A DNA stretch of 64,000 nt from the NCBI GenBank assembly GCA_963784895.1, contig CAWATM010000016.1, forward strand, positions 124,001 to 188,000, written 5' to 3'. Positions 33,159 through 42,101 of the stretch are shown here, piece by piece. A model generated the notes under the pieces. The model had not been told where the DNA came from. It saw only the letters and a program-made list of their open reading frames with translations, and did no database searches. Source of the DNA: Gaiellasilicea sp963784895. GTDB taxonomy: Bacteria > Actinomycetota > Thermoleophilia > Gaiellales > Gaiellaceae. Position numbers and translations under genes: made by a program. The stretch's first letter is position 1, and each line of letters opens with the position of its first letter.

Positions 33159-33533
33159 ATGGGCGTTCAAGGGGGGCCGGACGTCAAGGACGTGCTCGTC
33201 GTCGACGACGAGCATTCCCTTCGTTTGCTCTGCCGGGTCAACCTCGAGCTCGACGGTCATCATGTCCGCGAGGCCGGGACTGTCGCCGAGGCCCGGCGCG
33301 AGCTCGAGCGGGCCACGCCCGACGTGATCCTGCTCGACGTTCACGTCGGCGCCGACGACGGGCTCGAGTTGCTCGATGAGATCGCTGCGCTCGAGCTGCG
33401 GACGCGCGTCGTCCTCCTGTCGGGGACGAGCGAGATCGGCCCGGAGCTGCGGGCACGGGTCGACTCGGTGCTGGGGAAGCCGTTCGACCTGAAGCGGCTC
33501 GCGGCCGCGGTCGACGGCACCCTCGTCCGGTAG
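33159..33533 (+). CDS. Single-domain response regulator
   Basis: 124 residues: a CheY-like receiver domain with no output domain. VLVVDDEHSLRLLCR carries the acidic pair, DVILLDVHVGADDGLELL the phospho-acceptor Asp, LLSGTSE the Thr/Ser and VLGKPFDLKRL the conserved Lys-Pro. ATG 33159 follows TACAGT (33143-33148); GTG 33111, with AAGGGG 5 nt upstream, would add 16 residues. No histidine kinase is adjacent, so it may act as a phospho-relay or protein-binding module. Confidence 0.88.
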   Translation: MGVQGGPDVKDVLVVDDEHSLRLLCRVNLELDGHHVREAGTVAEARRELERATPDVILLDVHVGADDGLELLDEIAALELRTRVVLLSGTSEIGPELRARVDSVLGKPFDLKRLAAAVDGTLVR

Positions 33534-33536
33534 GCT
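33531..33536 (+). promoter_or_regulatory. -10-like element of the M3-like peptidase
   Basis: TAGGCT overlaps the stop of the response regulator (TAG at 33531) and ends 8 nt before GTG 33545. Confidence 0.45.
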
Positions 33537-33544
33537 CGCCGCAC

Positions 33545-35053
33545 GTGAGCGTGACGGGGGTGCGGACGCCGGTCGAGTACGAGCAGCGCCTGGCGCGCTA
33601 TCTGTTCGAGCGCTCCGAAGAAGGCCGAGCGGTGCGCGTGGGGGAGAAGGAGACCTCCGAACAGGCTGAGATCGTCGAACGCTATCGCGACCTCTTCTCG
33701 CCCGGGCAGCTCGACGCCCTCCGCGAGGCCGAGGTCGCTGCCGGCCGCGACGAGCGGGAGCGGCTCTATCGGCTCCGCAAGACCTGCGAGGCCGGGATCG
33801 TGGCCGCCGAGCTGGCCGCGCGCGAGGACGAGCTCGAGAACCGGATCCTGGCCGCCCGCGTCGGCTGGAAGGGAGAGGAGCTGCCGCTGCGGACGGCGCA
33901 GGCGAAGCTTGCCGTCCTTCCGGCCTACCGCGACCGCGACGAGCTCGGCTCGCTCGCGAACGCCGAGAGCGCCCGCTTCAACGACGACCGCCGCGACCTG
34001 CTCGCCGCCGGCGAGGCGCTCGAGGCCGACCTGTCCGGCGAGCCCGACGCAATCGCACGCAACAGCGAGGAGAAAGGGATCTCCTTGCCCGAGCTCGAGG
34101 GCGCGCTCGATGCGGCCGCCCGCGCCTCGGCCGGCGTCTACGACCGGATGCGCCAGCGCTGGTTCGACACGCTGCTCGGTCCCGAGCGCGAGGACGTCCC
34201 GACCTCGAACCACACGAGCTACCTGCGCCGGCTCTCGCCGCTCGAGCAGACGTACACGAAGGAGCGTGCCGTCGATGTCTGTCTCGCGACGCTGAACGCG
34301 ATCGGGCTGAACATGGACGAGCTGCCGGGGATCCGGCTCGATCTCGATGACCGGCCGCAGAAGTCGCCGCGCGCGTGCGTGATCGCTTCCGACCCGCCGA
34401 ACGTCGTCCATCTGATCACGCGCGCGCAGGGCGGGCTGCACGACTATCAGGCGTTCCTCCATGAGGCCGGGCACGCCCTCCACTACGCGAGCGTCGACCC
34501 CGGGCTGCCGTACACGTTCCGCAAGCTCTCGCGCGACCACGCGCTGACCGAGATCTATTCCTACATCGTCGAGGCGATCTCCCGCGAGCCGGCATGGCAC
34601 GCTCAGCACTTCGACCTCTCGGACGAGCAGGCGGTCGAGAACGCCGACGCGACGGTCTTCCTCGAGGCGCTCCTGTTCCGCCGCTACGCCGCGAAGCTGC
34701 GGTTCGAGCTCGACTTCTGGGGCCGCTACGCCGAGGACGGCGGCACGCCGGAGGGGTACTCGGAGTACCTGACCGAGGCGACCGGGATCCGCTATCCGGC
34801 CGAGAACTACCTCTCCGACATGGACTCCGGCTTCTACTCGGCCGACTACCTGCGCGCGTGGATCCGCTCCGCCCAGCTGCGGCAGCACCTCCTCAGCGAG
34901 GTCGGCGAGGACTGGTGGTGCCGCCCCGAGACCGGCGAGCGGCTGCGCGCGCTCTGGCGCGAGGGAACGCGGCCGACAAGTGAGGAGATCGCCGCGCGGA
35001 TCTCCTACGACCCGCTCGATACGGCACCGCTCCTGCATGAGCTCGGCGCTTGA
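33545..35053 (+). CDS. M3-like (oligopeptidase F type) metallopeptidase
   Basis: 502 residues. Zinc site H306-E-A-G-H310 in FLHEAGHALHYA, with the downstream Glu in LTEIYSYIVEAISREP as third-ligand candidate. The N-terminal part is helical and charged, as in thimet/PepF-like enzymes, but the size is smaller (M3 enzymes usually 560-680) and overall similarity seems remote. No signal peptide: a cytoplasmic peptidase is likely. Its stop overlaps the -35 of the next operon. Confidence 0.8.
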   Translation: MSVTGVRTPVEYEQRLARYLFERSEEGRAVRVGEKETSEQAEIVERYRDLFSPGQLDALREAEVAAGRDERERLYRLRKTCEAGIVAAELAAREDELENRILAARVGWKGEELPLRTAQAKLAVLPAYRDRDELGSLANAESARFNDDRRDLLAAGEALEADLSGEPDAIARNSEEKGISLPELEGALDAAARASAGVYDRMRQRWFDTLLGPEREDVPTSNHTSYLRRLSPLEQTYTKERAVDVCLATLNAIGLNMDELPGIRLDLDDRPQKSPRACVIASDPPNVVHLITRAQGGLHDYQAFLHEAGHALHYASVDPGLPYTFRKLSRDHALTEIYSYIVEAISREPAWHAQHFDLSDEQAVENADATVFLEALLFRRYAAKLRFELDFWGRYAEDGGTPEGYSEYLTEATGIRYPAENYLSDMDSGFYSADYLRAWIRSAQLRQHLLSEVGEDWWCRPETGERLRALWREGTRPTSEEIAARISYDPLDTAPLLHELGA

Positions 35054-35079
35054 CAGGCCCCGAGGAGCGCGCGTAAGTT
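35050..35079 (+). promoter_or_regulatory. Promoter of the transporter/CoA-ligase operon
   Basis: TTGACA (35050-35055), 18 bp, TAAGTT (35074-35079). A two-box promoter with predicted start near 35087 and a leader of about 45 nt containing GGAGG before ATG 35133. Confidence 0.6.
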
Positions 35080-35081
35080 AC

Positions 35082-35101
35082 ACCTGAATCAGGTCTCAGG
35101 T
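35082..35101 (+). promoter_or_regulatory. Operator candidate ACCTGA-A-TCAGGT plus half site
   Basis: A perfect 13-bp palindrome ACCTGAATCAGGT (35082-35094) directly behind the -10 hexamer, followed by one more half site TCAGGT (35096-35101). Position over the transcription start suggests repression; the TetR protein encoded in the same operon (42098) is the natural candidate. Confidence 0.6.
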
Positions 35102-35132
35102 TCTTGTCAGATTCCTCACGGAGGTCAGGGAG

Positions 35133-36338
35133 ATGCAGGCACGGCACTGGCGTGGCGTCGCGACACTCGCGGCGGTAACAATGCTCCTCGCGGCGTTTGC
35201 CGGCGGAGCGCAGGCCCGCACGGACGCCGGCGACGGCACGGCCGCTGCGGCGCCGTACAAGGTCGGGGTCGTCTACTCGCGTACCGGCCTCCTGGCCGCG
35301 TACGGCGCCGAGTACATCCAGGGCCTGGAGTACGGGCTCTTCTACGCGACGCAGGGCACGAGGACGGTGAACGGCCGCAAGATCCAGCTGACGAAGGTCG
35401 ACGACGGCACCGACCCGACCAAGGCCGTCGCGGCCGGGCGCGACCTGATCGGCCAGGGCTACAAGATCCTCGCCGGGAGCGTGTCCTCGGGCGTCGCGCT
35501 GCAGATGGCGCCGCTGGCCGCGCAGAACCAGGTCCTCTTCATCTCGGGCCCAGCAGCTACGGACGCGATCACCGGCATCAACAAGTACACCTTCCGCTCC
35601 GGCCGCCAGACCTACCAGGACGTGAAGACGGCGGCGACCTTCCTCAAGGGGATCGGCAAGAAGGTGACGGTCTTCGCTCAGGACTCGGCGTTCGGCGCCG
35701 GCAACTACGCCGCGGTCAACTCGATCGTCGGCTCGCAGGGCCACACCGTCGGCCGGATGCTCGTGCCGCTGTCGGCGCAGGACTTCACGCCGTTCGCGCA
35801 GCAGGTGAAGCAGGCGAACCCGGATCTGCTCTTCGTCGCCTGGGCGGGCACGACTGCGCCGGCGATGTGGCGCGCGCTCGAGCAGCAGGGCGCTTTCGGC
35901 GTTTCGAACAAGATCACCACGGGTCTCGCCGAGCGCGCGACCTGGTCGACGTTCGGCGACGTGGCCGCGAAGATCGACTTTCTCTCGCACTACGTCTCGA
36001 CGGCGCCGAAGAACAAGGTGAACGACTTCCTCGTCAAGGCGATGAAGAACCGGGGCCAGGTGCCTGACCTGTTCACGCCGGACGGCTTCGTCGCCGGCCA
36101 GATGATCGTGCAGGCTCTGAGGGGCGCGAAAGGCGACAACGTCGACAAGATGATCGCGGCGCTCGAGGGCTGGAGCTTCGTCGGCCCGAAGGGCCAGCAG
36201 ACGGTGCGCAAGTCGGATCACGCGATGATCCAGCCGATGTTCCAGGTCAAGCTGGTCAAGGCCGCGAACGGCAGGTGGCAGCCGCGCGTCGTCTCGCGGA
36301 TCAAGGGGCAGTTCGTCGCCCCGCCGGAGCCGCGCTAG
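35133..36338 (+). CDS. Branched-chain-type ABC transporter substrate-binding protein
   Basis: 401 residues with a signal peptide (hydrophobic 8-25, likely cleavage near AQA at 27-29) and a periplasmic-binding fold of the LivK/amide-binding type: YKVGVVYSRTGLLAAYG, DDGTDPTKAVAAGRDLI, ILAGSVSSGVALQMAPLAA, FAQDSAFGAGNYAAV. No lipobox Cys is seen, so membrane attachment is unclear. GGAGG lies 8-10 nt upstream. First gene of a ten-gene operon; substrate may be an aromatic or other carboxylate given the downstream CoA ligase. Confidence 0.9.
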   Translation: MQARHWRGVATLAAVTMLLAAFAGGAQARTDAGDGTAAAAPYKVGVVYSRTGLLAAYGAEYIQGLEYGLFYATQGTRTVNGRKIQLTKVDDGTDPTKAVAAGRDLIGQGYKILAGSVSSGVALQMAPLAAQNQVLFISGPAATDAITGINKYTFRSGRQTYQDVKTAATFLKGIGKKVTVFAQDSAFGAGNYAAVNSIVGSQGHTVGRMLVPLSAQDFTPFAQQVKQANPDLLFVAWAGTTAPAMWRALEQQGAFGVSNKITTGLAERATWSTFGDVAAKIDFLSHYVSTAPKNKVNDFLVKAMKNRGQVPDLFTPDGFVAGQMIVQALRGAKGDNVDKMIAALEGWSFVGPKGQQTVRKSDHAMIQPMFQVKLVKAANGRWQPRVVSRIKGQFVAPPEPR

Positions 36339-36362
36339 CGGCAACCCTGACCTCCGGGGATC

Positions 36363-37127
36363 GTGGGAACTCCCTCCGCACCGATCCTCGCCACGCGGAA
36401 CCTCGGGCTCGACATCGGCGGCGCCAAGATCGTCGCCGATGTCTCGCTCGAGGTCCGCGCAGGCGAGCTCGTGGGCATCATCGGACCGAACGGCGCCGGC
36501 AAGACGACGCTCTTCAACTTGCTCTCGGGACTCGTGCGACCGACCGCGGGGAGCGTCGAGCTACACGGCCGTGACGTCACAGGTGAGCCGCCGCACCGGC
36601 GCGCCCGCGCGGGTCTCGGCCGCACCTTCCAGGTTTCCAGCGTCTTCCCGCTGCTGACCGTGCACGAGAACGTCCGCCTCGCCGCCGAGGCGGAGCTGGG
36701 CGGCTCGCTCCGGATCTGGCGGCGGGCCGCGTCGGTGCGCGAGGCGCTCGACCGGGCGAACGATGCTCTCGTCCGGGTGGGGCTCGGCGGGCGGATGCTC
36801 TGGCCGGCCGGCCTGCTCTCGCACGGCGACAAGCGCAAGCTCGAGCTGGCGATGCTGCTCGCGAGCCGCCCCGACGTGATCCTGCTCGACGAGCCGATGG
36901 CTGGTGTTTCAGCCGAGGACGTCGACGAGCTCGTCGAGCTGATCCGCTCGGTGCACCACGAGGAAGGCAAGACGGTGCTGATCGTCGAGCACCGGATGGA
37001 GGTCGTGATTGGCCTGGCGGAGAAGATCGCCGTCATGCACCACGGCTCCCTGCTCGCGTTCGACGAGCCGGCCGCGGTGATGGCGAACGAGACCGTCCAG
37101 TCCGCGTACCTGGGAGAGCCGCTCTAG
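36363..37127 (+). CDS. livG: ABC transporter ATP-binding protein, LivG type
   Basis: 254 residues. Walker A GPNGAGKTT, Walker B VILLDEPMAG, and the LivG feature GLGRTFQVSSVFPLLTVHENV. The signature motif is degenerate (LSHGDKRKLELAML instead of LSGGQ), as is usual for LivG. GTG 36363, 24 bp after the binding protein. The stop TAG shares a base with GTG of livF. Confidence 0.93.
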   Translation: MGTPSAPILATRNLGLDIGGAKIVADVSLEVRAGELVGIIGPNGAGKTTLFNLLSGLVRPTAGSVELHGRDVTGEPPHRRARAGLGRTFQVSSVFPLLTVHENVRLAAEAELGGSLRIWRRAASVREALDRANDALVRVGLGGRMLWPAGLLSHGDKRKLELAMLLASRPDVILLDEPMAGVSAEDVDELVELIRSVHHEEGKTVLIVEHRMEVVIGLAEKIAVMHHGSLLAFDEPAAVMANETVQSAYLGEPL

Positions 37128-37828
37128 TGGCGCTGATCCGAGTCCAGGACCTCAACGTTCATCTCGGAGAGTCGCACGTGCTCCAAGGTGTCTCGTTCGA
37201 GGTGCCCGAGGGCGGGGTGACGGCGCTGCTCGGCCGGAACGGCGTCGGGAAGACGACGACGTTGCGGGCGATGATGGGGCTGGTGCCGCGTCGCGGCACG
37301 GTCGCGCTCGCGGGTGTGGAGCTGACGCGGCTGCCGACGCACGCGATCGTCCGCCGCGGGATCGGCTATGTCCCGGAAGATCGCGACGTCTTCGCCGGCC
37401 TCTCAGTGGACGAGAACCTGCGCCTCGCGGAGCGCGGCGGGAACCCCCGCTACGAGCTCGTCTACGAGCTCTTTCCGGAGCTGAGGGCGCGCGGCGCCCA
37501 GAAGGCCGGCACGCTCTCCGGCGGCCAGCAGCAGATGGTCGCGATCGCGCGGGCGCTCCTGAATGACAACCCCGTGCTGCTCGTCGACGAGCCGACGAAG
37601 GGGCTCGCACCGCTGCTCGTAACCGAGGTCGCCGCGGCGCTCGAGCGCGCCGCCGAGCTGACCACGGTACTGCTCGTCGAGCAGAACCTCGGCGTCGTCG
37701 CGCGCGTCGCGCAGCAGGTCGTCGTCCTCGACATGGGCAAGGTCGTCCACACCGGGGCCGCCGCCGAGCTGCTCGGCGATCCGGAGAAGGTGCGCTCGCT
37801 GCTCGGCGTCGCCGGAGGTGGGCATTGA
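37127..37828 (+). CDS. livF: ABC transporter ATP-binding protein, LivF type
   Basis: 233 residues. Walker A GRNGVGKTT, signature LSGGQQQMVAIARALL, Walker B VLLVDEPTKGLAP, and the LivF-type IGYVPEDRDVFAGLSVDENL. Pairs with LivG to energise the permease. Followed by a 148-bp gap with a large hairpin before livH. Confidence 0.93.
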   Translation: MALIRVQDLNVHLGESHVLQGVSFEVPEGGVTALLGRNGVGKTTTLRAMMGLVPRRGTVALAGVELTRLPTHAIVRRGIGYVPEDRDVFAGLSVDENLRLAERGGNPRYELVYELFPELRARGAQKAGTLSGGQQQMVAIARALLNDNPVLLVDEPTKGLAPLLVTEVAAALERAAELTTVLLVEQNLGVVARVAQQVVVLDMGKVVHTGAAAELLGDPEKVRSLLGVAGGGH

Positions 37829-37924
37829 GCTTGCTCACGTTCCTGAGGCGGCGCTCGCGTCGCGTAAGCCGGTGGAACAGTACGGAGGTACGGGCCGCCG
37901 GCTGGAGCGGTGCGAGCGACGTCA

Positions 37925-37966
37925 GCCTTTCGCGGAGCCCGGCTCCGCCGGGCGGGAGCGAAAGGC
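37925..37966 (+). terminator. Large intra-operon hairpin between livF and livH
   Basis: Outer stem GCCTTTCGC/GCGAAAGGC (37925-37933 with 37958-37966), inner stem GCCCGGC-TCC-GCCGGGC (37937-37953), separated by small internal loops. It ends 10 nt before the livH start. No U-tract, so more likely an RNA-processing, stability or attenuation element than a full terminator. Confidence 0.55.
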
Positions 37967-37976
37967 GGCCAGGGGC

Positions 37977-38858
37977 GTGAGCACCTTCGTTCTCTTGACG
38001 ATCACTGGGCTCGGCCTCGGGGCGATGTACTTCCTGATCGCCTCCGGGCTCTCGCTGATCTACGGCCTGATGGGCGTGCTCAACTTCGCGCACGGGGCGC
38101 TACTGACGGTCGGGGCCTACGCGACCTGGTGGACGTCGACGAAGGTCGACGGGAGCGCCGGAACGAAGCTCCTCGTCGGCGCGGTCGCCGGGCTCGCCGT
38201 CGGCGCCGTGCTGGCGGCGCTGATCGAGCTCGTCCTGATCCGGCCGCTCTACCGCCGGCCCGTCGAGCAGGTGCTCGTCACCGTCGGGCTCGCGCTCGCG
38301 CTGAACGCGCTCGTCGAGGCGATCTGGGGCTTCGACGCGCGGCCGTTCCCGGTGCCGAGCTGGATGATCGACACGACCTCGATTCTCGGCGCGTCGATCC
38401 CGAACGACCGCTTCGTCGAGATCGCCACCGCGGCGCTCGTCCTCGTCGGCCTGAATGCGTTCCTCCGCTTCACCCGCTATGGCCTGATCATCCGCGCCGG
38501 GGTCGAGAACCGCGCGATGGTGACGGCGCTCGGGATCGACGTCCGCAAGGCGTTCACGCTCGTCTTCGCGATCGGCGGCGCCCTTGCCGCGCTCGCCGGC
38601 GTGCTCTCGGGCGTCTACTACGGCGTCGTCGATCCGGGCCGCGGCACGTCATTGTTGATCTTCGCCTTCATCGTCGTCGTCATCGGCGGCTTCGGCTCGA
38701 TCGGCGGGACTGCCGTCGCCGCCGTCGCGGTCGGCCTGATCCAGCAGTACGCGAACTACTACGCCTCGAGCGGCCTCGGCGATCTCGCGGTCGTGCTCCT
38801 GCTCGCGATCGTCCTCCTGCTGAAGCCGGAGGGGCTCGCTCCGAAGGTGGCGCATTGA
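37977..38858 (+). CDS. livH: ABC transporter permease, LivH type
   Basis: 293 residues, eight or so membrane helices. Family features: ASGLSLIYGLMGVLNFAHGA, RPLYRRPVEQVLVTVGLALAL, and RAGVENRAMVTALGIDVRKAF (cytoplasmic loop contacting the ATPases). GTG 37977 is chosen because the conserved first helix starts at once and AGGGGC precedes it. Overlaps livM. Confidence 0.92.
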   Translation: MSTFVLLTITGLGLGAMYFLIASGLSLIYGLMGVLNFAHGALLTVGAYATWWTSTKVDGSAGTKLLVGAVAGLAVGAVLAALIELVLIRPLYRRPVEQVLVTVGLALALNALVEAIWGFDARPFPVPSWMIDTTSILGASIPNDRFVEIATAALVLVGLNAFLRFTRYGLIIRAGVENRAMVTALGIDVRKAFTLVFAIGGALAALAGVLSGVYYGVVDPGRGTSLLIFAFIVVVIGGFGSIGGTAVAAVAVGLIQQYANYYASSGLGDLAVVLLLAIVLLLKPEGLAPKVAH

Positions 38859-39907
38859 GCCGTTTCCGGCCCTACCTCTTCCCGGCCGTGCTCCTGGCGG
38901 TCTTCGCCGTCGTGCCGCTGCTCTCGCTCGACCTGCCGGTGCTGTTCGGCGGCCCGCTCGACAGCCCAGGCACGCTCGGCCTGCTTGCGCTCTGCCTCAC
39001 GTTCGCGGGCGTCGCGCTCACCTACGACCTCCTCTTCGGCTTCACCGGCCTGCTCTCGTTCGGGCACGCGCTCTATTTTGCGCTCGGCGTCTACCTGACG
39101 ACGATCGCGCTGACCAAGTGGGAGTGGGGGTTCGTTCCGGCGCTGCTCGTCGTCGCGGTGGCGGGGATCCTCGTCCCCCTCGTGCTCGGCGCGATCAGCC
39201 TCCGCGTCGGTGGGATCGCATTCGCGATGGTTACGCTCGCGTTCGCGCAGGCCGGCCAGGTGCTCGTGCAGAAGAACCCGGACGCGCTCACCGGCGGCGA
39301 GGAGGGGCTCGGGCTCAACTTCGAGTCGATCCCCGACGCTTTCGTCGGCGTCCTGAACACGAAGCACCTCTATTGGCTCGCGCTCGGCTACGCGGCTGTC
39401 GTTTTTCTGATCGTCCGCTGGGCCGTGAACAGCTCGCCGGGCCACGTGCTGCAGGCGATTCGTGAGAACGAGCAGCGCGTCGAGGTGATCGGGCTGCAGC
39501 CGTTCCGGTTCAAGCTGCTCGCGTTCGTGCTCGCCTCGTTCCTGGCCACGGCAGGCGGCGTCGTCTGGCTGCTGGTGCTCGGCACCGGCGCCTCGCCGCA
39601 GGTGACGACAGCGAGCTTTACGCTGACGCTGCTCGTGATGGTCGTGATCGGCGGCGCCGGCACGCGCTACGGCGCGCTGCTCGGCGGCTTTCTCTACACG
39701 CTGGCCGACCAGCGCCTGGGCACGCTCGCGGGGTCGTCGCGGGTCGACGACCTGCCGACCGTCCTGTCGACCCCGCTCTCCGAGCCACTCTTCATCCTCG
39801 GCACGCTCTTCATCCTGCTCGTCTTCTTCGTCCCGGGCGGGCTCGCCAGCCTCGGCCCGCGCGTGAAGCGGATGCGGCGGATGCCGTCCGTGGACGGGAT
39901 GCAGTGA
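38855..39907 (+). CDS. livM: ABC transporter permease, LivM type (TTG start)
   Basis: 350 residues, polytopic. Features: YDLLFGFTGLLSFGHALYFALG, ISLRVGGIAFAMVTLAFAQ, ENEQRVEVIGLQPFRFKLLAF and the late GGAGTRYGALLGG. TTG 38855 overlaps the livH stop (TTGA). Forms the heteromeric channel with LivH. Confidence 0.92.
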   Translation: MSRFRPYLFPAVLLAVFAVVPLLSLDLPVLFGGPLDSPGTLGLLALCLTFAGVALTYDLLFGFTGLLSFGHALYFALGVYLTTIALTKWEWGFVPALLVVAVAGILVPLVLGAISLRVGGIAFAMVTLAFAQAGQVLVQKNPDALTGGEEGLGLNFESIPDAFVGVLNTKHLYWLALGYAAVVFLIVRWAVNSSPGHVLQAIRENEQRVEVIGLQPFRFKLLAFVLASFLATAGGVVWLLVLGTGASPQVTTASFTLTLLVMVVIGGAGTRYGALLGGFLYTLADQRLGTLAGSSRVDDLPTVLSTPLSEPLFILGTLFILLVFFVPGGLASLGPRVKRMRRMPSVDGMQ

Positions 39908-40644
39908 ATCTCGCCTGGGAACGGCGCGGGGAGGGTGCGCCGCTGCTCCTGATCCACGGGCTGGGCTACGCCCGCTGGGGCTGGGAGCCGGTCGTCGAGC
40001 CTCTGTCGCGGTCGTTCGACGTCATCCTCTTCGACAACCGCGGCATCGGTGAGAGCGACGCTCCGCCGGGGCCGTACACCGCGGCCGAGCTCGCCGCCGA
40101 CGCGCTCCAGGTGCTCGAGGAGGCCGGGGTCGAGCGGGCGCACGTGCTGGGAACGAGCCTCGGCGGCATGGTCGCGCAGGAGCTCGCACTCCTCGCGCCC
40201 GAACGGGTCGAAAGGCTCGTGCTCGTTTCGACGACCCCCGGCGGGCCCGAGTCGTTCCCGATGCCCGAGCAGACGGTGAAGCTGATGACGAGCGGCGCCA
40301 CGCTGCGGGAGTTCGTCGAGAACGCGCTCACGCCGGACGCGGACGGCGAGCTCGTCGAGCGGATCCTCCGCCACCGCGAGCGAACCGCGCAGCCGCTCGA
40401 CGCCTGGAGTGCACAAGCCGCAGCGGGGGCGAGCTTCGATGCGCTCGACCGCATCGCGGCGATCGCCGCACCGACGCTCGTCCTCCACGGGACTGAAGAT
40501 GCGGTCGTGGACTCCCGGAACACGGCCCTGCTGGCGCTCCGGATCCCGGACGCGCGCGTCGAGCTCTTCCCCGGCGGCGGCCACCTCTTCTTCTGGGAGC
40601 AGCCCGACCGGTTCGCCCGCGTCGTGACGGAGTTTCTCTCGTGA
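39904..40644 (+). CDS. Alpha/beta hydrolase (3-oxoadipate enol-lactonase-like)
   Basis: 246 residues. Canonical fold signals: LLLIHGLGYARWGWEPV (oxyanion strand), DNRGIGESDAP, nucleophile elbow GTSLGGMVAQELAL, acid in GTEDAVVDSRNTALL and His in GGGHLFFWEQP. GTG 39904 overlaps livM (GTGA). Substrate not determined; enol-lactonase-like enzymes or esterases are the nearest type. In the operon it may release an acid for the CoA ligase. Confidence 0.87.
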   Translation: MNLAWERRGEGAPLLLIHGLGYARWGWEPVVEPLSRSFDVILFDNRGIGESDAPPGPYTAAELAADALQVLEEAGVERAHVLGTSLGGMVAQELALLAPERVERLVLVSTTPGGPESFPMPEQTVKLMTSGATLREFVENALTPDADGELVERILRHRERTAQPLDAWSAQAAAGASFDALDRIAAIAAPTLVLHGTEDAVVDSRNTALLALRIPDARVELFPGGGHLFFWEQPDRFARVVTEFLS

Positions 40645-42101
40645 GCGACCTCACGCTCGGCCGTTGGATCCGCGACAGCGCGCGGACGACTCCTGGTCGC
40701 GTTGCGATCGACTGCCTCGGCGTCGAGACCACCTACGCGGAGCTCGACGAGCGCTCCGACCGGCTCGCGGCCGGGCTGCTCGACGCCGGTCTCTCGCTGG
40801 GCGACCGGGTCGCGACGCTGACGGCTGCGAGCGCCGAGCACGTCGTCGTCTTCTTCGCCTGCGCCAAGGCGGGCCTGATCCTGATGCCGCTGAACACGCG
40901 CCTTGCCGTGCCGGAGCTGCGCTACCAGCTCGAGGACGCCGAGCCGGCAATCGTGCTTCGCTCGGAACCGTTCGCCGAGCTCGCCGCGACCCTGCACGCC
41001 CGCAGCGCTGCGCTGGAAGAGCTTGTGGTACAGGAACACAACGTCCTCCCCGAGCCGGAGGACGGCGACGGGCTCCTGCTCGTCTACACCTCCGGTACGA
41101 CCGGGAAGCCGAAGGGCGCGCTGCTGACGCACGCGAACTGCTTCTGGACGAATCTCTCCTTCGACCGCGTCGCCGGGCTTGCGGCGGAGGACACGGTGCT
41201 GTCGGTGCTGCCGCAGTTCCATGTCGGCGGCTGGAACGTACAACCGCTGCTGGCGTGGTGGAAGGGCGCGACGGTCGTGCTCGAACCGTCCTTCGACCCC
41301 GCTCGCGCGCTCGTCCTGATCACCCAGAAGCGCGTGACCACGATGATGGGCGTTCCCGCGACGTATCTGTTCATGGCACAGGAGCCCGGCTTCGCGAAGG
41401 CCGATCTCTGGACACTGCGGCGCGCGGTCGTCGGCGGCGCGCCGATGCCCGAGGCACTGCTGGAAACGTGGCACGAGCGGGGAGTCGAGATCGTCCAGGG
41501 CTACGGGCTGACCGAGGCGGCACCGAACGTGCTCTGCCTGCCGCCCGAGGACGCGGCCCGGAAGCGCGGCTTCGCCGGCAAGCCCTACCCGCACGTCGAC
41601 GTCGCGCTCCGCGACACGAAGACCCGGCGACTGCTCGACGGTGTCGCGGAGGGCGAGCTGCTCGTCAAGGGCCCGAACGTCTTCGCCGGCTACTGGCGCA
41701 ACCGCGAGGCGACGGAGGCGGCGTTCGCGGACGGCTGGCTCCTCACCGGCGACGTCGCTTCGCGGGACGAGGAGGGCTACTACCGGATCGTCGGCAGGAC
41801 GAAGGACATGGTCATCTCCGGCGGCGAGAACGTCTATCCGGCCGAGATCGAGAACGTGCTTCACGAGCATCCGGCCGTGAAGGAGGCCGCGGTCGTCGGC
41901 GTGCCGGACGAGCGCTGGGGCGAAGCGTGCCTCGCGTTCGTCGTGCTCGCGGCCGCGGCGAGCGAGGAGGAGCTCCTGGAGCACTGCCGCGGCCGCCTGG
42001 CGCGCTACAAGGTGCCGAAGGGCGTCCGCTTCGCCGAGTCGCTGCCCCGGAACGCGCTCGACAAGGTGGTCAAGTCCGAGCTGTTGGAGCACGCGTCGTG
42101 A
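40641..42101 (+). CDS. AMP-dependent acyl-CoA synthetase/ligase
   Basis: 486 residues, ANL superfamily. P-loop-like YTSGTTGKPKGALLTH, aromatic/aliphatic pocket region VVGGAPMPEALLETW, GYGLTEAAPNVLCLP, DGWLLTGDVASRDEEGYYRIVGR and the C-terminal catalytic Lys in PRNALDKVVKSELL. Activates a carboxylate to its CoA thioester via acyl-AMP. Chain length or aromatic specificity cannot be told. GTG start overlaps the hydrolase. Confidence 0.93.
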   Translation: MSDLTLGRWIRDSARTTPGRVAIDCLGVETTYAELDERSDRLAAGLLDAGLSLGDRVATLTAASAEHVVVFFACAKAGLILMPLNTRLAVPELRYQLEDAEPAIVLRSEPFAELAATLHARSAALEELVVQEHNVLPEPEDGDGLLLVYTSGTTGKPKGALLTHANCFWTNLSFDRVAGLAAEDTVLSVLPQFHVGGWNVQPLLAWWKGATVVLEPSFDPARALVLITQKRVTTMMGVPATYLFMAQEPGFAKADLWTLRRAVVGGAPMPEALLETWHERGVEIVQGYGLTEAAPNVLCLPPEDAARKRGFAGKPYPHVDVALRDTKTRRLLDGVAEGELLVKGPNVFAGYWRNREATEAAFADGWLLTGDVASRDEEGYYRIVGRTKDMVISGGENVYPAEIENVLHEHPAVKEAAVVGVPDERWGEACLAFVVLAAAASEEELLEHCRGRLARYKVPKGVRFAESLPRNALDKVVKSELLEHAS

